Below the pieces are notes generated by a model. It had not been told where the DNA came from. It saw only the letters and a program-made list of their open reading frames with translations, and did no database searches. From Acinetobacter calcoaceticus DSM 30006 = CIP 81.8 (GTDB lineage Bacteria > Pseudomonadota > Gammaproteobacteria > Pseudomonadales > Moraxellaceae): a stretch of 64,000 nt of DNA. Position numbers and translations under genes: made by a program. The DNA lies in NCBI RefSeq assembly GCF_000368965.1, contig NZ_KB849780.1, positions 682,145 to 746,144 of the forward strand, in the 5' to 3' direction. Positions 8,388-18,426 of the stretch are shown here, piece by piece. Within the stretch, counting starts at the first letter, position 1; each line of letters starts with the position of its first letter.

Positions 8388-9551
8388 ATGTCTAATACAT
8401 TATTAAAGATAATTGGGTTGACTACAATATTGAGTCTAACTGCTTGCGGAGGTAATGATTCTAGCAGTAACCAGACGCCTCCTAAAATAGATCCTATTGA
8501 TCCATATGTCACCATTAAAGGAACTGCAGTTACTAGAGATTTTTTATCTGATGCAATTGTGACAGCGCGTTGTAAGGATGATTCGGGATTCAAAGATATT
8601 GTTAAGACAAATACTAATGGAGAATGGCAAGGACAAGTAAAAGCAAATCAATTACCTTGTCGACTAAAAGTAACCAAAGATAATAATATTAATATAACGC
8701 ACTACAGTGTAATTTTTAATGAAAATGATCATGTTAATATAACACCATTCACTGACTTGGCAATTGCGATTAGAAAAGGTTTCTCATATCTTCCAAGTGA
8801 GTTATATGGTTTAGCTGGTAAGGATATTAACTATATTACACTTAAGAAAAATTTATATGACAATAATACTTTCTTGGTTCGTCAATTATTGAAGGGTGCT
8901 TATAATATTGATTCTTCGATGAATTCTTTTAATGATGTTATTGAACCTAGGGATACTATGATTAATAATATTAAGGCATTTAGGATTGCAGCAGATATAG
9001 TTGAATCTGATGACTATAGTGGTTATATAAATAGAGTCTATAGTAAGAGTCATGAGGTAGCAAGAAAATTTCCAATTCTTGTTAATAGTTCTATAGCTTC
9101 TCCTAATTTAAAGGCCTGTAAACCAGGGGAAACAAATGATATTTATACAAATTGTATAAATGCGGTCTTTAATGAATTCTATAGTCATGATTTAGTGAGT
9201 CGAGATAGAAAAAAATCATGTAGAATCCGCATAAAAGAAGGCGAACTTTATTATTTGGTGATCAATGATAGTGCTTATGGTGACTCTGAAGGTTACCTAA
9301 TATCTCTAGAAAGTGGTTACTATGATAGTGCATTGAAAGTAGTGAATAAAGGATATAAATATACAACTTATGTTAGAAGTCAGTATCTATCCCCAGCCTC
9401 ACCTAAAGAACAATTATATAAACTAGATTTGAGTATTACGGATAAAAAAAGAGTAAATGGCATAAGTTTTACTCCTATTGATGGTCCTTTAGATCAAATA
9501 GACCACAGTACTATTAAATTTGCTGATGAATACATGTGCACTGTTATTTAA
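8388..9551 (+). CDS. Hypothetical lipoprotein
   Basis: A 387-residue secreted lipoprotein. A signal sequence with lipobox (LSLTACGG, cysteine about residue 20) is followed by a Ser/Asn/Pro-rich linker. A beta-rich domain follows (ITIKGTAVTRDFLSDAIV-like region around residues 40-110), resembling carboxypeptidase-regulatory-like repeats common in surface proteins, then a largely helical part and a C-terminal beta region. Several cysteines in the mature protein could form disulfides. Function unknown. The gene stands alone and is followed 50 bases later by a terminator. Its very AT-rich codon use matches the accessory region. Confidence 0.75.
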   Translation: MSNTLLKIIGLTTILSLTACGGNDSSSNQTPPKIDPIDPYVTIKGTAVTRDFLSDAIVTARCKDDSGFKDIVKTNTNGEWQGQVKANQLPCRLKVTKDNNINITHYSVIFNENDHVNITPFTDLAIAIRKGFSYLPSELYGLAGKDINYITLKKNLYDNNTFLVRQLLKGAYNIDSSMNSFNDVIEPRDTMINNIKAFRIAADIVESDDYSGYINRVYSKSHEVARKFPILVNSSIASPNLKACKPGETNDIYTNCINAVFNEFYSHDLVSRDRKKSCRIRIKEGELYYLVINDSAYGDSEGYLISLESGYYDSALKVVNKGYKYTTYVRSQYLSPASPKEQLYKLDLSITDKKRVNGISFTPIDGPLDQIDHSTIKFADEYMCTVI

Positions 9552-9601
9552 CTATTTTTTTATGTTGTAGTGAATTAATTGTTGAGCATAAGAAGACATT
9601 T

Positions 9602-9630
9602 AACCGCTAGCTTAGGTCAGCGGTTTTTTG
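9602..9630 (+). terminator. Rho-independent terminator after lipoprotein gene
   Basis: AACCGCT and AGCGGTT form a seven-pair stem with a ten-base loop, followed by a T run. Confidence 0.8.
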
Positions 9631-9924
9631 TTAGTTATTAAACAATAACTCGATGTAAATTTACTCATTATATGCGACGATCTTTAGAAAAGAATAATAG
9701 GGCAACTATAAAATGAATTAACATCGGCCTTATATTCAAAATAAGACTCCAAAAAATGATAAGTAGATATACTGGGTTCTTATTTATTAATTCATAGGTG
9801 GTATTGCCTAACAGAACTCTTTTTTTACTATATGAATTAACAATAAATCAATTTAGTTCTACCCAAAATGATAGAATTGCGCAGATCAGTAATTTGATGT
9901 GTAGTTTCTGCTTTAAAAGCATGC

Positions 9925-9969
9925 AGTCTACAAATTTTTTAAATTGATTGGAAATTAAATTTGTAGACT
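9925..9969. repeat. Perfect 13-bp inverted repeat
   Basis: AGTCTACAAATTT (9925-9937) and AAATTTGTAGACT (9957-9969) are perfect inverted copies separated by 19 bases, about 90 bases upstream of the MFS gene. It could be an operator or an mRNA hairpin. No T run follows, so it is not a standard terminator. The remaining part of 9631-10057 holds no gene that I can see. Confidence 0.6.
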
Positions 9970-10057
9970 AGTGAAATGCAACATTCAGCACATCAGTACA
10001 AGTGGATGCAACTTTAATTATGATTAACTTTTTGAAAATGCAAGATAAAGCAACTTA

Positions 10058-11221
10058 ATGCAACCACTTACAATCCAAACTAGACTCGGCGGATTCTACT
10101 TTTTCTATTACTCCATTGTTGGCACATTCATGCCTTATTGGAATTTATATCTTCAAGATCAAGGGTTTAATTATCAAGAAATTGGTGTTTTATCGTCAAT
10201 TGCCATTGTAACGCGTTTTTTCGCACCTTTGGTATGGGGGTGGATTGCTGACAAATCTGGTAAGCGAATGCTACTAGTGCGGTTGGCGACTTGGATGGAA
10301 TCATGTATATGGTTGGCTATTTTTATAGTTCCAAATACGTTTCAATCCATTGCTTTACTCATGCTTATTTTTAGCTTCTTTCAAAATGCTATTTTAGCTC
10401 AATTTGAAGGGGTTACTTTATTTTGGCTGGGTGATCAAAAAGCTAAACTTTACGGCAAAATCCGTAAGTGGGGATCTGTTGGATTCATTGTGGGTGTTTT
10501 CGTTATTGGTGCACTTCTAGAAATAGTGCCTATTTCGATGCTTCCAATTTTATTATTAATTATTGCTTCATTGGCATTTATTTGGTCTTTCACAATTCGA
10601 GAACCGGATGGTGCGCCTACCTCACAAAAGCAGTTAGAGCCTTTACTTCCCGTGCTTAAGCGCCCGACAGTAGCTGCATTTTTTACAATTGAATTTATTT
10701 TACTTTTTTCGCATGCACCTTTTTATAGTTTTTATAGTAATTTTCTAAAATCTTTGAATTTCAGTACCACTGAAATTGGATTTTTATGGGCTATGGGTGT
10801 TTGTGCAGAAATTTTTATGTTTTCAATTGCTCCAAAGATTTTTCAACGTTTTTCGTGGCGTAGTTTAGTGATTGTGTGTTTACTAGTGACGAGCATGCGC
10901 TGGATGTTAGTTGCACTATTTTCACATTATTTTGTTGGTCAACTTTTTGCACAGTGTTTGCATGCTTTTAGTTTTGGTCTATTTCACTTAATTGCGATGC
11001 GAGTTATTTTTCAAAATTTCTCAGCTGGACAACAAGGGCGTGGACAAGCTCTTTACAGTACCATGTGGGGCTTAGGTGTGGCTTTTGGTAGTGTTCTGGC
11101 TGGACATTTTTGGAAAATTCTTTCTGGTGAAATCATCTTTATGTGTGCCAGCTTGGTAGTACTCTTAGGCTTATGCTTTGTAATGTGGCTTCCTAAACAA
11201 ATCGATTCTTCAACGGCTTAA
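10058..11221 (+). CDS. MFS transporter, HcaT/YcaD-like (MFS_1_like)
   Basis: A 387-residue inner-membrane transporter with about twelve hydrophobic segments in two halves. The sequence PYWNLYLQDQGFNYQEIGVL with ARG-like loop WGWIADKSGKRM is typical of the phenylpropionate/nucleoside-H+ symporter-like branch of the major facilitator superfamily. A second signature, GRGQALYSTMWGLGVAFGS, lies near residue 325. Substrate unknown. It is transcribed alone. The ATG at 10058 gives the usual cytoplasmic N-terminus for this branch. Confidence 0.85.
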   Translation: MQPLTIQTRLGGFYFFYYSIVGTFMPYWNLYLQDQGFNYQEIGVLSSIAIVTRFFAPLVWGWIADKSGKRMLLVRLATWMESCIWLAIFIVPNTFQSIALLMLIFSFFQNAILAQFEGVTLFWLGDQKAKLYGKIRKWGSVGFIVGVFVIGALLEIVPISMLPILLLIIASLAFIWSFTIREPDGAPTSQKQLEPLLPVLKRPTVAAFFTIEFILLFSHAPFYSFYSNFLKSLNFSTTEIGFLWAMGVCAEIFMFSIAPKIFQRFSWRSLVIVCLLVTSMRWMLVALFSHYFVGQLFAQCLHAFSFGLFHLIAMRVIFQNFSAGQQGRGQALYSTMWGLGVAFGSVLAGHFWKILSGEIIFMCASLVVLLGLCFVMWLPKQIDSSTA

Positions 11222-11375
11222 GCTCGAAATAATAAAAACAAGGTATTTATATTGAAAAAAGCAAGTAAATATAAAATTGTTTGATGACTTGTTGTAGCAC
11301 GTTACAGTTGAAAAATATTGTTTTTATATGGTTATGAACCAGTGAATTTGTCAAAAAATATGCTAACTTAAGTTC

Positions 11376-11879
11376 ATGCGTTTAATGATTAATAAATCTA
11401 TGAAAAATATTTATATTATTGGATTATTGTGGGCTTGTTCTGGTTTAGCTGTGGCAGAAACGGCGACTCAGCAGCCAGCCGAACAACCCGTTCGGACAGC
11501 AAGTAATCCTAATGCTATACGTATTGTTACGCGTCCTGAAATTATGGGATTATGGGGAATGGAAATTCCAAATAATAAGAAATGTGTGGAATATTATAAT
11601 TTCCGTAGCAGTAATGATGTAGTGATCAAAAGTGGTCAAGAATGGTCATATGGCTTATATGAATATCAACCGTCAGATGATCCTAAAGAGCAGTTAGCTG
11701 CTTTAGTCATGCAAATTAAATTTGATAATAATAAAATGGATTGTTCTGGACAGAAACAAGATCAAACAGGTGATGTTTCTCAATATTTTGTACAGTGGAA
11801 AAATGACCATACTATTAACTTCTGTTCAACCGCTAAGGGTGAGCAGTGTTTTGCGACTTTGCGTAGAGTACTACCATAA
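11376..11879 (+). CDS. Hypothetical periplasmic protein
   Basis: A 167-residue exported protein. A hydrophobic signal sequence (IYIIGLLWACSGLAVAE) is followed by a Gln/Pro/Ala-rich linker, then a small domain with conserved-looking cysteines (KKCVEYYNF, DCSGQKQ, FCSTAKGEQCF) that could make two disulfides. The motif MGLWGMEIPNNKKC suggests a lipocalin-like or small beta domain, but I cannot name a family. The start is uncertain: ATG codons at 11376, 11385 and 11400 are all possible and none has a strong ribosome binding site; 11400 gives the most usual signal peptide. A bidirectional terminator separates it from accC. Confidence 0.7.
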   Translation: MRLMINKSMKNIYIIGLLWACSGLAVAETATQQPAEQPVRTASNPNAIRIVTRPEIMGLWGMEIPNNKKCVEYYNFRSSNDVVIKSGQEWSYGLYEYQPSDDPKEQLAALVMQIKFDNNKMDCSGQKQDQTGDVSQYFVQWKNDHTINFCSTAKGEQCFATLRRVLP

Positions 11880-11891
11880 AGTAATAGATAT

Positions 11892-11925
11892 AAAAAAAGC
11901 CTCTTATTTATAAGAGGCTTTTTTT
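11892..11925. terminator. Bidirectional terminator between 11376 gene and accC
   Basis: AAAAAAAGCCTCTTA and TAAGAGGCTTTTTTT form a symmetric stem with A and T runs on both flanks, so it can stop both converging transcripts. Confidence 0.85.
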
Positions 11926-11926
11926 A

Positions 11927-13297
11927 TTATGCAGTTTCAGCTTTCTTCTTTTCTTCCAATTGCTTTAGCAAGTGTTTTTCAAGGTAATGGATGTCCATTG
12001 CTTGAGAGCAGAAGCTCTTATCTTGCAAAATAAGATCTTTATGCAGAGGAATATTGGTTTTAATTCCTGTAAGGATCATTTCATCTAAAGCTTGACGCAT
12101 ACGTGCAATTGACGTTTCACGGTCTTTACCATGAGAAATCAGTTTGGCAATCATAGAGTCATAGTAAGGTGGAATGCTATATTCTGGATAGATATGAGAG
12201 TCTAAACGAATACCAGCACCGCCTGGCGCATAGAAACTTTCAATTTTACCTGGCGAAGGTAAGAAAGTTGTTGGATCTTCTGCATTGATACGACATTCGA
12301 TGGCATGTCCTTGAACTTTGATATCTTCTTGTTGAAGTTCTAGTCCTAGGCCGCCTGCAATACGTAGCTGTTGTTCAATAATGTCAACACCAGTCACCAT
12401 TTCAGTAACAGGGTGCTCTACCTGAACACGAGTGTTCATTTCAATAAAGAAGAATTCGCCGTCTTCAAATAAAAATTCAAACGTACCAGCACCACGATAT
12501 TGCATTAGCTGACATGCATGAACACACGCTTCTAAAATATCAGCTCGAGCTTGTTCTGGTAGGTTTGGTGCAGGCGCTTCTTCTAACACTTTTTGGTGAC
12601 GACGTTGTAATGAACAGTCGCGGTCATATAAATGAATCGCATGACCATTACCGTCACCAAGAATTTGAACTTCGACATGGCGAGGTTTTTGTAAAAAACG
12701 CTCCATGTATACAGTATCGTCACCAAACCACATTTCTGCATCGCGTTGTGCTGCTTGAACTGATTCAAGTAGTGTATCTACACGCTCAACAATACGCATA
12801 CCACGTCCACCGCCACCAGATGCCGCTTTAACAATAAGCGGGAAACCGATTTCTTTCGCTTCTGCTAAGGCATTGTGGATGGTTACAGCATGGTCGCAAC
12901 CCGGTACAGTAGGTACGCCTGCTTTTTTCATAGCAACAATTGCAGAAACTTTATTCCCCATGAGGCGAATATGTTCTGGACGAGGGCCAATAAAAGTAAA
13001 ACCTGAACTTTCTACAATTTCAGCAAACTCAGCATTTTCTGAAAGGAAACCATAACCAGGGTGAATGGCATCAGCACCAGTAATTTCTGCAGCAGTAATA
13101 ATTGCCGGGATATTTAAATAGCTATCACTACTTGCGCCCGGACCAATACATACTGCTTCATCAACAAAACGTAAATGCATCAAATCCTTATCAGCATCTG
13201 AATAGATACCAACAGTCTTGATTCCTAATGTTTTGCAAGCCCGGGTAATTCGTAAAGCGATTTCACCACGGTTTGCAATTAAAACTTTTTGCAACAT
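11927..13297 (-). CDS. accC: Acetyl-CoA carboxylase biotin carboxylase subunit
   Basis: This ATP-grasp enzyme carboxylates the biotin on AccB, the first half-reaction of acetyl-CoA carboxylase in fatty acid synthesis. The protein has the usual length (456 residues) and order: an N-terminal domain starting [17 protein letters not shown], the glycine-rich ATP loop [12 protein letters not shown] near residue 160, and the catalytic [14 protein letters not shown] near residue 290. A lysine/glutamate-rich tail ends it. It is the last gene of an aroQ-accB-accC operon, 17 bases after accB. The terminator at 11892-11925 closes the operon. Confidence 0.97.
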   Translation of the reverse strand: MLQKVLIANRGEIALRITRACKTLGIKTVGIYSDADKDLMHLRFVDEAVCIGPGASSDSYLNIPAIITAAEITGADAIHPGYGFLSENAEFAEIVESSGFTFIGPRPEHIRLMGNKVSAIVAMKKAGVPTVPGCDHAVTIHNALAEAKEIGFPLIVKAASGGGGRGMRIVERVDTLLESVQAAQRDAEMWFGDDTVYMERFLQKPRHVEVQILGDGNGHAIHLYDRDCSLQRRHQKVLEEAPAPNLPEQARADILEACVHACQLMQYRGAGTFEFLFEDGEFFFIEMNTRVQVEHPVTEMVTGVDIIEQQLRIAGGLGLELQQEDIKVQGHAIECRINAEDPTTFLPSPGKIESFYAPGGAGIRLDSHIYPEYSIPPYYDSMIAKLISHGKDRETSIARMRQALDEMILTGIKTNIPLHKDLILQDKSFCSQAMDIHYLEKHLLKQLEEKKKAETA

Positions 13298-13314
13298 AGA
13301 CGTCCCCGAGGTAA

Positions 13315-13734
13315 TTACGCGCGATAACGGAATAAAGGTTGACCGAATTGGATAACATCACCATTTTTCACTAAAATTTCTTCAACCACGCCACTTTGAG
13401 TTGCTTCAATTGGGTTCATGATTTTCATTGCTTCAATAATACCCAAAGTTTCACCAGCAGATACAGTTTGACCTACTTTAACAAATGGTGCTTCGCCTGG
13501 GCTTGGAGCAGCGTAGAACACGCCAACCATTGGAGAGGGTTCAACTGCTCCACGTGGTGTTTTTGCAACTGGTGCTTCTGCAACAGGAGCTGCCGGAAGT
13601 GCTACACCAGCCGCAGCAACGACTGGACTACGACGAGTTAAAGCGATTGATTGATCACCTTCTTTAACTTCAATCGCTTGCAAGTCAGACTCAATCATTA
13701 AATCGATGAGTTTCTTAATTTTGCGGATATCCAT
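13315..13734 (-). CDS. accB: Acetyl-CoA carboxylase biotin carboxyl carrier protein
   Basis: A 139-residue carrier with three parts: an N-terminal helical region ([19 protein letters not shown]), an Ala/Pro/Val-rich flexible linker (about residues 35-70), and the biotinyl domain with the EAMKIMN motif whose lysine carries biotin. It brings carboxybiotin from AccC to the carboxyltransferase AccAD, which is not in this window. It lies between aroQ (17 bases upstream) and accC, an arrangement common in gammaproteobacteria. Confidence 0.97.
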   Translation of the reverse strand: MDIRKIKKLIDLMIESDLQAIEVKEGDQSIALTRRSPVVAAAGVALPAAPVAEAPVAKTPRGAVEPSPMVGVFYAAPSPGEAPFVKVGQTVSAGETLGIIEAMKIMNPIEATQSGVVEEILVKNGDVIQFGQPLFRYRA

Positions 13735-13751
13735 GGGCGACTATTCCTAAA

Positions 13752-14207
13752 CTAGTTTGGGTTAGATGGTTGAATTTTTTCAATGGCGTAATCGAGTGCA
13801 AAACTATAGCCTTTTGCACCTAGACCACAAATCACGCCAATTGCTTTATCAGATAAATAAGAATGGTGTCGGAATGCTTCTCGTGCATGAACATTCGACA
13901 AATGTACTTCAATAAATGGAATGGCAACGCCAAGTAGAGCATCGCGTAGAGCAACAGAAGTATGAGTGAGGGCGGCAGGGTTAATAATAATAAGTTTTAC
14001 GCCTTCAGTTTGTGCCTGATGAATACGGTCAACAATGGCACCTTCCCAGTTGCTCTGGAAAGTATCTAATGTAATTGATGCGCGTTGAGCTTGGGTAATA
14101 AGTTGTTGGTTAATATCACCTAAGGTAAGATGACCATATACTTCTGGTTCGCGTTTTCCCAGCAAATTCAAATTCGGTCCATGAATCACCAAAATGGTCG
14201 AACTCAT
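13752..14207 (-). CDS. aroQ: Type II 3-dehydroquinate dehydratase
   Basis: This enzyme dehydrates 3-dehydroquinate in the shikimate pathway. At 151 residues it has the family size. The catalytic tyrosine and arginine are in [14 protein letters not shown] near the N-terminus, and the substrate-binding histidine and arginine motifs are [15 protein letters not shown] near residue 100. It is the first gene of the aroQ-accB-accC operon. GGAGC precedes the ATG at a normal distance. The 14208-14442 gap to umuC presumably carries its promoter. Confidence 0.96.
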   Translation of the reverse strand: MSSTILVIHGPNLNLLGKREPEVYGHLTLGDINQQLITQAQRASITLDTFQSNWEGAIVDRIHQAQTEGVKLIIINPAALTHTSVALRDALLGVAIPFIEVHLSNVHAREAFRHHSYLSDKAIGVICGLGAKGYSFALDYAIEKIQPSNPN

Positions 14208-14442
14208 TCAGATTGCTCCAGCTCTAAAGTTGCAAATATTCTTTGCAAGATGTCTGCAAAGTTTGCTTATTATGGCATATGTTTCTACAATTTTTTTATA
14301 ATTTGTTTTAATTGTCGCAGAAATGGTACGCCAAATTCGGCTTATATATTGTAAATTTTGCGATGATTTAGCAATGTTAAAAAATGACAAAATTTCAAGT
14401 AATTTAATGAAGCTTATTTTAAACTGAATTGACAAAAACAGT

Positions 14443-15768
14443 TCATGTATTTTGTGTAACGGCTGTAGAGTTCTCTTCAATTACGAGTAGCTCATTCCAT
14501 CGGGTTAGATAGTTTTTTGAACGATGGCATTGTTTCATATGCCAAGATGGGCTGCGCGAATGATAGCCCACTTGTAAATAGTGACTACCGAATCGATTAC
14601 GGACTGTACTTAGTGTTTTCATGAGTTGTTGTCTTTGCTGGATCAACTCAAGAGGTTGCCATAAATCATCAATATGATGTTGGCGGGCGTGCAAACCACA
14701 AAATAAAACTCCAATCTTAATGTATTTTTTATTTTCTTTATATAAAACATCAATTTGTTGCATTGCTGCTTTGGTTAAGATACATAGATCATCTGTTGCA
14801 TAAGTTAAGCCAATTGCTTGAGATGATGCTTTTTTATAAGGTGGTTTATCTGTTTTTTCATAAAGCATGACTTGAATGCACGCACAGAGTTGTTCTTGTT
14901 TCATTAAACGCCGATGAGCACGATTGAGATGAAAGATAAGCGCCTGTTTAATAATCTCAATGTTGGATAAAGCTTGAGCGAAACTTCGTGATGCTAAAAT
15001 TCGTTTTGTTAGGATGGCAGGATCATCAAGTTGAATGCAGGATTGGCCTTTTAGCTCACGAATAGTACGTGCCATAACCACAGAAAAAGCTTTGGCTAGA
15101 TGGTATTCATTGGCAAAAGTTAAGTCTAGGCATGAATAAATCTCATAGCTTCGTAGTTGTTTGACCAATTGATAGCCAATTCCCCACACTTCTTTGACGG
15201 AAGTTTGTTGCATGAGGTCTTCAAGTAGCAGGGGATCTAAAGTAGTGAAATTACATATCCTATTAAAGCTTTTAATTTTTTTGGCATAGTGATTGGCTAA
15301 CTTGGCCTGAGTTTTTGAATATCCAATGCCAATACAGCAAGGTAGGCTTAACCATTCATCTAGCGTTTCTACGACTTTGCCACAATAAGAATCGATATCT
15401 AGAGATTGGAGGTAAGGGGTAAGGCGGATAAAGCACTCATCAATAGAGTAAGCCTCTAAATCATCGGATGAGAAAAACTCCCCAAGAACCGAAAAAAAGC
15501 GACGAGACATCTCGGCATATAAAGTGTAGTTGCTTGAATAGACGTGTACGCCTGCTTGGAGAGCTTCCTCTTCAATTTGATACCATGGGGTTGCCATCTT
15601 TATACCTAAGTCTTTTGCTTCTTCGCTACGTGATACAACGCATCCATCGTTGTTAGAAAGTACCACAACAGGCAAACCAATAAGTCTGGGGTTGAATAGT
15701 CGCTCACAACTGACATAACAATTATTAATGTCTACAAGCGCATAAATTTCTCGATGTGAAATTTCCAT
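14443..15768 (-). CDS. umuC: Error-prone DNA polymerase V catalytic subunit (UmuC-like)
   Basis: A 441-residue Y-family translesion polymerase. The N-terminal palm motif YALVDINNCYVSCERLF carries the first catalytic aspartate, and AYSIDECF near residue 105 carries the catalytic SxDE pair. Finger, thumb (helix-hairpin-helix, VWGIGYQLVKQL) and little-finger domains follow, with the C-terminal DUF4113-like end. No umuD lies beside it, so it would have to use a UmuD-type partner encoded elsewhere, such as the UmuDAb regulator known in Acinetobacter. GGGGAAA upstream supports the ATG at 15768. SOS control is expected, but I could not assign an operator. Confidence 0.92.
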   Translation of the reverse strand: MEISHREIYALVDINNCYVSCERLFNPRLIGLPVVVLSNNDGCVVSRSEEAKDLGIKMATPWYQIEEEALQAGVHVYSSNYTLYAEMSRRFFSVLGEFFSSDDLEAYSIDECFIRLTPYLQSLDIDSYCGKVVETLDEWLSLPCCIGIGYSKTQAKLANHYAKKIKSFNRICNFTTLDPLLLEDLMQQTSVKEVWGIGYQLVKQLRSYEIYSCLDLTFANEYHLAKAFSVVMARTIRELKGQSCIQLDDPAILTKRILASRSFAQALSNIEIIKQALIFHLNRAHRRLMKQEQLCACIQVMLYEKTDKPPYKKASSQAIGLTYATDDLCILTKAAMQQIDVLYKENKKYIKIGVLFCGLHARQHHIDDLWQPLELIQQRQQLMKTLSTVRNRFGSHYLQVGYHSRSPSWHMKQCHRSKNYLTRWNELLVIEENSTAVTQNT

Positions 15769-15974
15769 TATGATTTCCCCTTAAAAATATTACTAAAGCC
15801 ACATGCATGAATTGAGTTTCATAAACACGATGTTGAAAGTGTTGGGAGAAAATTACATCTTGAATGTGTAACAAAATCAAGTTAACAAAATTTCTGGTAG
15901 AAAGCTAGGGTAGTCCCGACAGTTGGTTTCAAGTCGACAAAGAAAAGAAGATAAAGCTTAAATAATTTTTAAAT

Positions 15975-16006
15975 AAAAAAAGGAGACCGTATAGATCTCC
16001 TTTTTT
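15975..16006. terminator. Terminator downstream of the TonB receptor
   Basis: AAAAAAGGAGA and TCTCCTTTTTT form a stem around ccgtataga, with A and T runs on both sides. It lies just after the receptor stop codon on the minus strand. Confidence 0.8.
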
Positions 16007-16031
16007 GTGGCACATTCTATCTAATTTTTAA

Positions 16032-18272
16032 TTACCATTTATGGCTATAAGAAACTTTAAGCGTTGCCCCATTTGCCACCAAATGACTAGTGTTATCGCT
16101 CGTTCTTAATAATTGGCTATAAAGCGGGTAGTACTTACGGTTAAACATGTTTTCTAAACCAATCGTCACAGTGTCTTTCTTGTTAAGCGCAAAGCTACTG
16201 ATTAAATCGGCTGTTGTGTAAGACTTCACATCATAGCGACCAAAGCCATTTACACCATTCAAGCGGTAATCTTCTGAACCGAAGTATGTTGCTTGCAGGC
16301 GGTTGGTCCAAGTTTCAGTTGGGCTATAAGAAACGTAAGCTGTGAGTTTTAATGGGGGAATACGGAAGCCCGTCATATCACGGTCTGTATCACTGCCTTG
16401 AGGTGTTTCGCGCCCCTTCATCCACGTTACACTACCACCAGTTCCCCAAACATTTGCATCATTAAGATAGTCAACAGTTGCTTCAACACCAGTTACTTTT
16501 TCTTTTGTTCTAGCAAGCACCAGACCATTGTTGAAAGATTGCACAGCCCCAAGATCAGATGTTGAGTGGAATACCGCTAAACTTGATGAGAAGTTATTGA
16601 AATTACCTTTCCAGCCCAGTTCGTAGTTATCAACTTTTACAGGTTCTAAAAATGATGAGCCAAGGTTAAAACCTTCACCAGCATTACGGATAATCAAACC
16701 GACATCAGGCAACTGAAAACCTTGGTTAAACGATGCATAGATCGAGTTTTGATCATTTGGAGAGAAGGTCACATTAGCATTGTATAACCATGCATCAGCT
16801 TTCACTTTTCCGCCTGGAACAGTGTAAGGGTTGGTCTTACCTAATTGTGATAATGGAACAAAACTATCAATTTGCGCATAGCTGTCTTCATAGCGTGTAC
16901 CTGCTTCAGCTGACCATTGGTCATTAAAGCGGTGTTTTAACTGTATAAAACCGCCAACACTTTGCGTGGTGAGTTCGGGTAAATAAATGAGCTTTCCAGT
17001 TTTTACAAATTCTAGACCACCTGATTGATCATAAATTTGAGGGTCAAAAATATCTAAAGGCATTTCGCTTTTTTCACGGCTGAAGTCACCACCCCAAACC
17101 AATGATGTATCGCCTAAAAACTCAAGTGGTGTGGTAACAGTTAAGCGGCTACCGAGTACATTATTTTCTTGATAAATCTGGTCGACTTGTTTGCCACGGT
17201 TCGCATTTCCACGAGCATCAAATGGTGAAAAACGGGTAAAGAAGTCGCGGTAATAAATTTGAGCATCAACCTTATTACCCAATAAGTCTTTATTGGTATA
17301 GGTTAAATTGTAGATCTGGTTTTCATTTTTATTTTGGTCTTTAAGCTTTAATCCTTTGATGGCTTTCGCTGGTACAGTTCCAGCTGGAGCTTTTTTAACA
17401 CTTGGATCAGATGCATAATCTGAGTCTTGCTCTGCATTATAGTAGTTTGCAGCGAATTGTAGATATTGATTGTCATCAATATGGTAACCCAGCTTACCAC
17501 CTACGCTGTAGCCATCAGAATCATAAAGGTCGCCCTGACTTGGTTCAGGTGCAACACGGTCACCACTTGCATCGTATGGGCTGCCAATACGTTGATAACC
17601 AAAGTCGAATGCATAATCAAAGGCGTTAAAGCTGCCTGTGAAATATTGGTGAATATCTCCACCCAAAGCATCAGAACGGAAATTCGTTAAAGGTGTTTGT
17701 AGCCCAATGACGGTTTTTGCGGTAGGTTCACCACCCGCAGCTTTCGTGGTAATTGAAATAATACCACCCGCAGCACCGCCACCATAAATTGCGTTACTGC
17801 CTCGAATGACTTCAATGTTCGCAATGCTTTCAGGGTCAATTGAGGAAAGTCCTCTTGATGTGTCCCGTGTAAGGTTCATTGGAACGCCATCGACCAAGAT
17901 CAGAGCATTACGACCACGTAAAGTTTGACCGTAATCTGTAATAGTACGGCTTGAGTCAGACAGGCCCGGTACAGCTTTTGCTAATACAGTCGCGATACTT
18001 CCAGATGAACCATTTCTTAAAAGTTCAATTTGTTTTTCATCTAGCTTGGTGACTTGCTTAGCAGAAGTAGAAAGTTCATCTGCACGTGAAGCGGTAATTG
18101 TAATTGTAGGAAGGGCTTCAGGCTTTTTTTCAGCATCTGTTGTCTCAGGAGACGAGGCTGCAAAGGCCGAGTTTGAAAGAAAAATGGCCCCACCAAGTGA
18201 AAGGAGTGGAATGATATTTTTAACTTCTGACTTCCTCGTAAAAAGTTTATTACTTTTTATCTTATTTCCCAT
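16032..18272 (-). CDS. TonB-dependent siderophore receptor
   Basis: A 746-residue outer-membrane gated channel, expected to import the ferric form of the siderophore made by the adjacent locus. A long signal sequence (ending NSAFAAS) is followed by a TonB-box-like PTITITASR around residues 55-63. The plug domain carries LRGRNALILVDGVPMN and IEVIRGSNAIYGGGAAGG, then comes the 22-strand barrel, ending in a C-terminal tryptophan (KVSYSHKW) as needed for barrel insertion. It lies 155 bases downstream of the sbnG-like gene, with its own Fur-box-like promoter element. Substrate assignment rests on gene position only. Confidence 0.92.
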   Translation of the reverse strand: MGNKIKSNKLFTRKSEVKNIIPLLSLGGAIFLSNSAFAASSPETTDAEKKPEALPTITITASRADELSTSAKQVTKLDEKQIELLRNGSSGSIATVLAKAVPGLSDSSRTITDYGQTLRGRNALILVDGVPMNLTRDTSRGLSSIDPESIANIEVIRGSNAIYGGGAAGGIISITTKAAGGEPTAKTVIGLQTPLTNFRSDALGGDIHQYFTGSFNAFDYAFDFGYQRIGSPYDASGDRVAPEPSQGDLYDSDGYSVGGKLGYHIDDNQYLQFAANYYNAEQDSDYASDPSVKKAPAGTVPAKAIKGLKLKDQNKNENQIYNLTYTNKDLLGNKVDAQIYYRDFFTRFSPFDARGNANRGKQVDQIYQENNVLGSRLTVTTPLEFLGDTSLVWGGDFSREKSEMPLDIFDPQIYDQSGGLEFVKTGKLIYLPELTTQSVGGFIQLKHRFNDQWSAEAGTRYEDSYAQIDSFVPLSQLGKTNPYTVPGGKVKADAWLYNANVTFSPNDQNSIYASFNQGFQLPDVGLIIRNAGEGFNLGSSFLEPVKVDNYELGWKGNFNNFSSSLAVFHSTSDLGAVQSFNNGLVLARTKEKVTGVEATVDYLNDANVWGTGGSVTWMKGRETPQGSDTDRDMTGFRIPPLKLTAYVSYSPTETWTNRLQATYFGSEDYRLNGVNGFGRYDVKSYTTADLISSFALNKKDTVTIGLENMFNRKYYPLYSQLLRTSDNTSHLVANGATLKVSYSHKW

Positions 18273-18311
18273 TGTCTCGCCCTGAGAGTGATTTTAAATT
18301 GACCGAATTAT

Positions 18312-18331
18312 AAGTGAGAATGATTGTAGTT
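18312..18331 (-). promoter_or_regulatory. Fur-box-like site at the receptor promoter
   Basis: AAGTGAGAATGATTGTAGTT resembles the Fur operator core (GATAATGATAATCATTATC) and, on the minus strand, lies just upstream of a TATAAT -10-like hexamer (TTATAATTCGG). Partial match; iron repression is inferred. Confidence 0.5.
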
Positions 18332-18386
18332 AACAACATCGTTCATTGCTAAAAAATAATATATTTGAACTTTATTCAATAGATTA

Positions 18387-18408
18387 GGGGAATAGGTAGT
18401 TATTCCCC
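18387..18408 (-). other. Hairpin between sbnG-like gene and receptor
   Basis: GGGGAATA and TATTCCCC form a perfect eight-pair stem right after the sbnG-like stop codon. On the minus strand the U-rich tract precedes rather than follows the stem, so it is not a standard terminator. It may stabilise the 3' end or reduce readthrough into the receptor gene. Confidence 0.45.
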
Positions 18409-18426
18409 CAAAAAATTGAATAGTGA

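Noticed and set aside
12514..12831. Long plus-strand frame inside accC
   Set aside because: It is antisense to a strongly conserved gene and histidine/leucine-rich in the way shadow frames of accC-like codon use are.
14208..14480. A 90-codon minus-strand frame between aroQ and umuC
   Set aside because: It overlaps the end of umuC in another frame and covers the aroQ promoter region; composition is not protein-like.
15769..15900. Possible UmuDAb/SOS operator upstream of umuC
   Set aside because: TTGAAAGTG and CTTGAATGTG elements are present, but no clear dyad can be seen and I am not sure enough of the consensus to assign a site.
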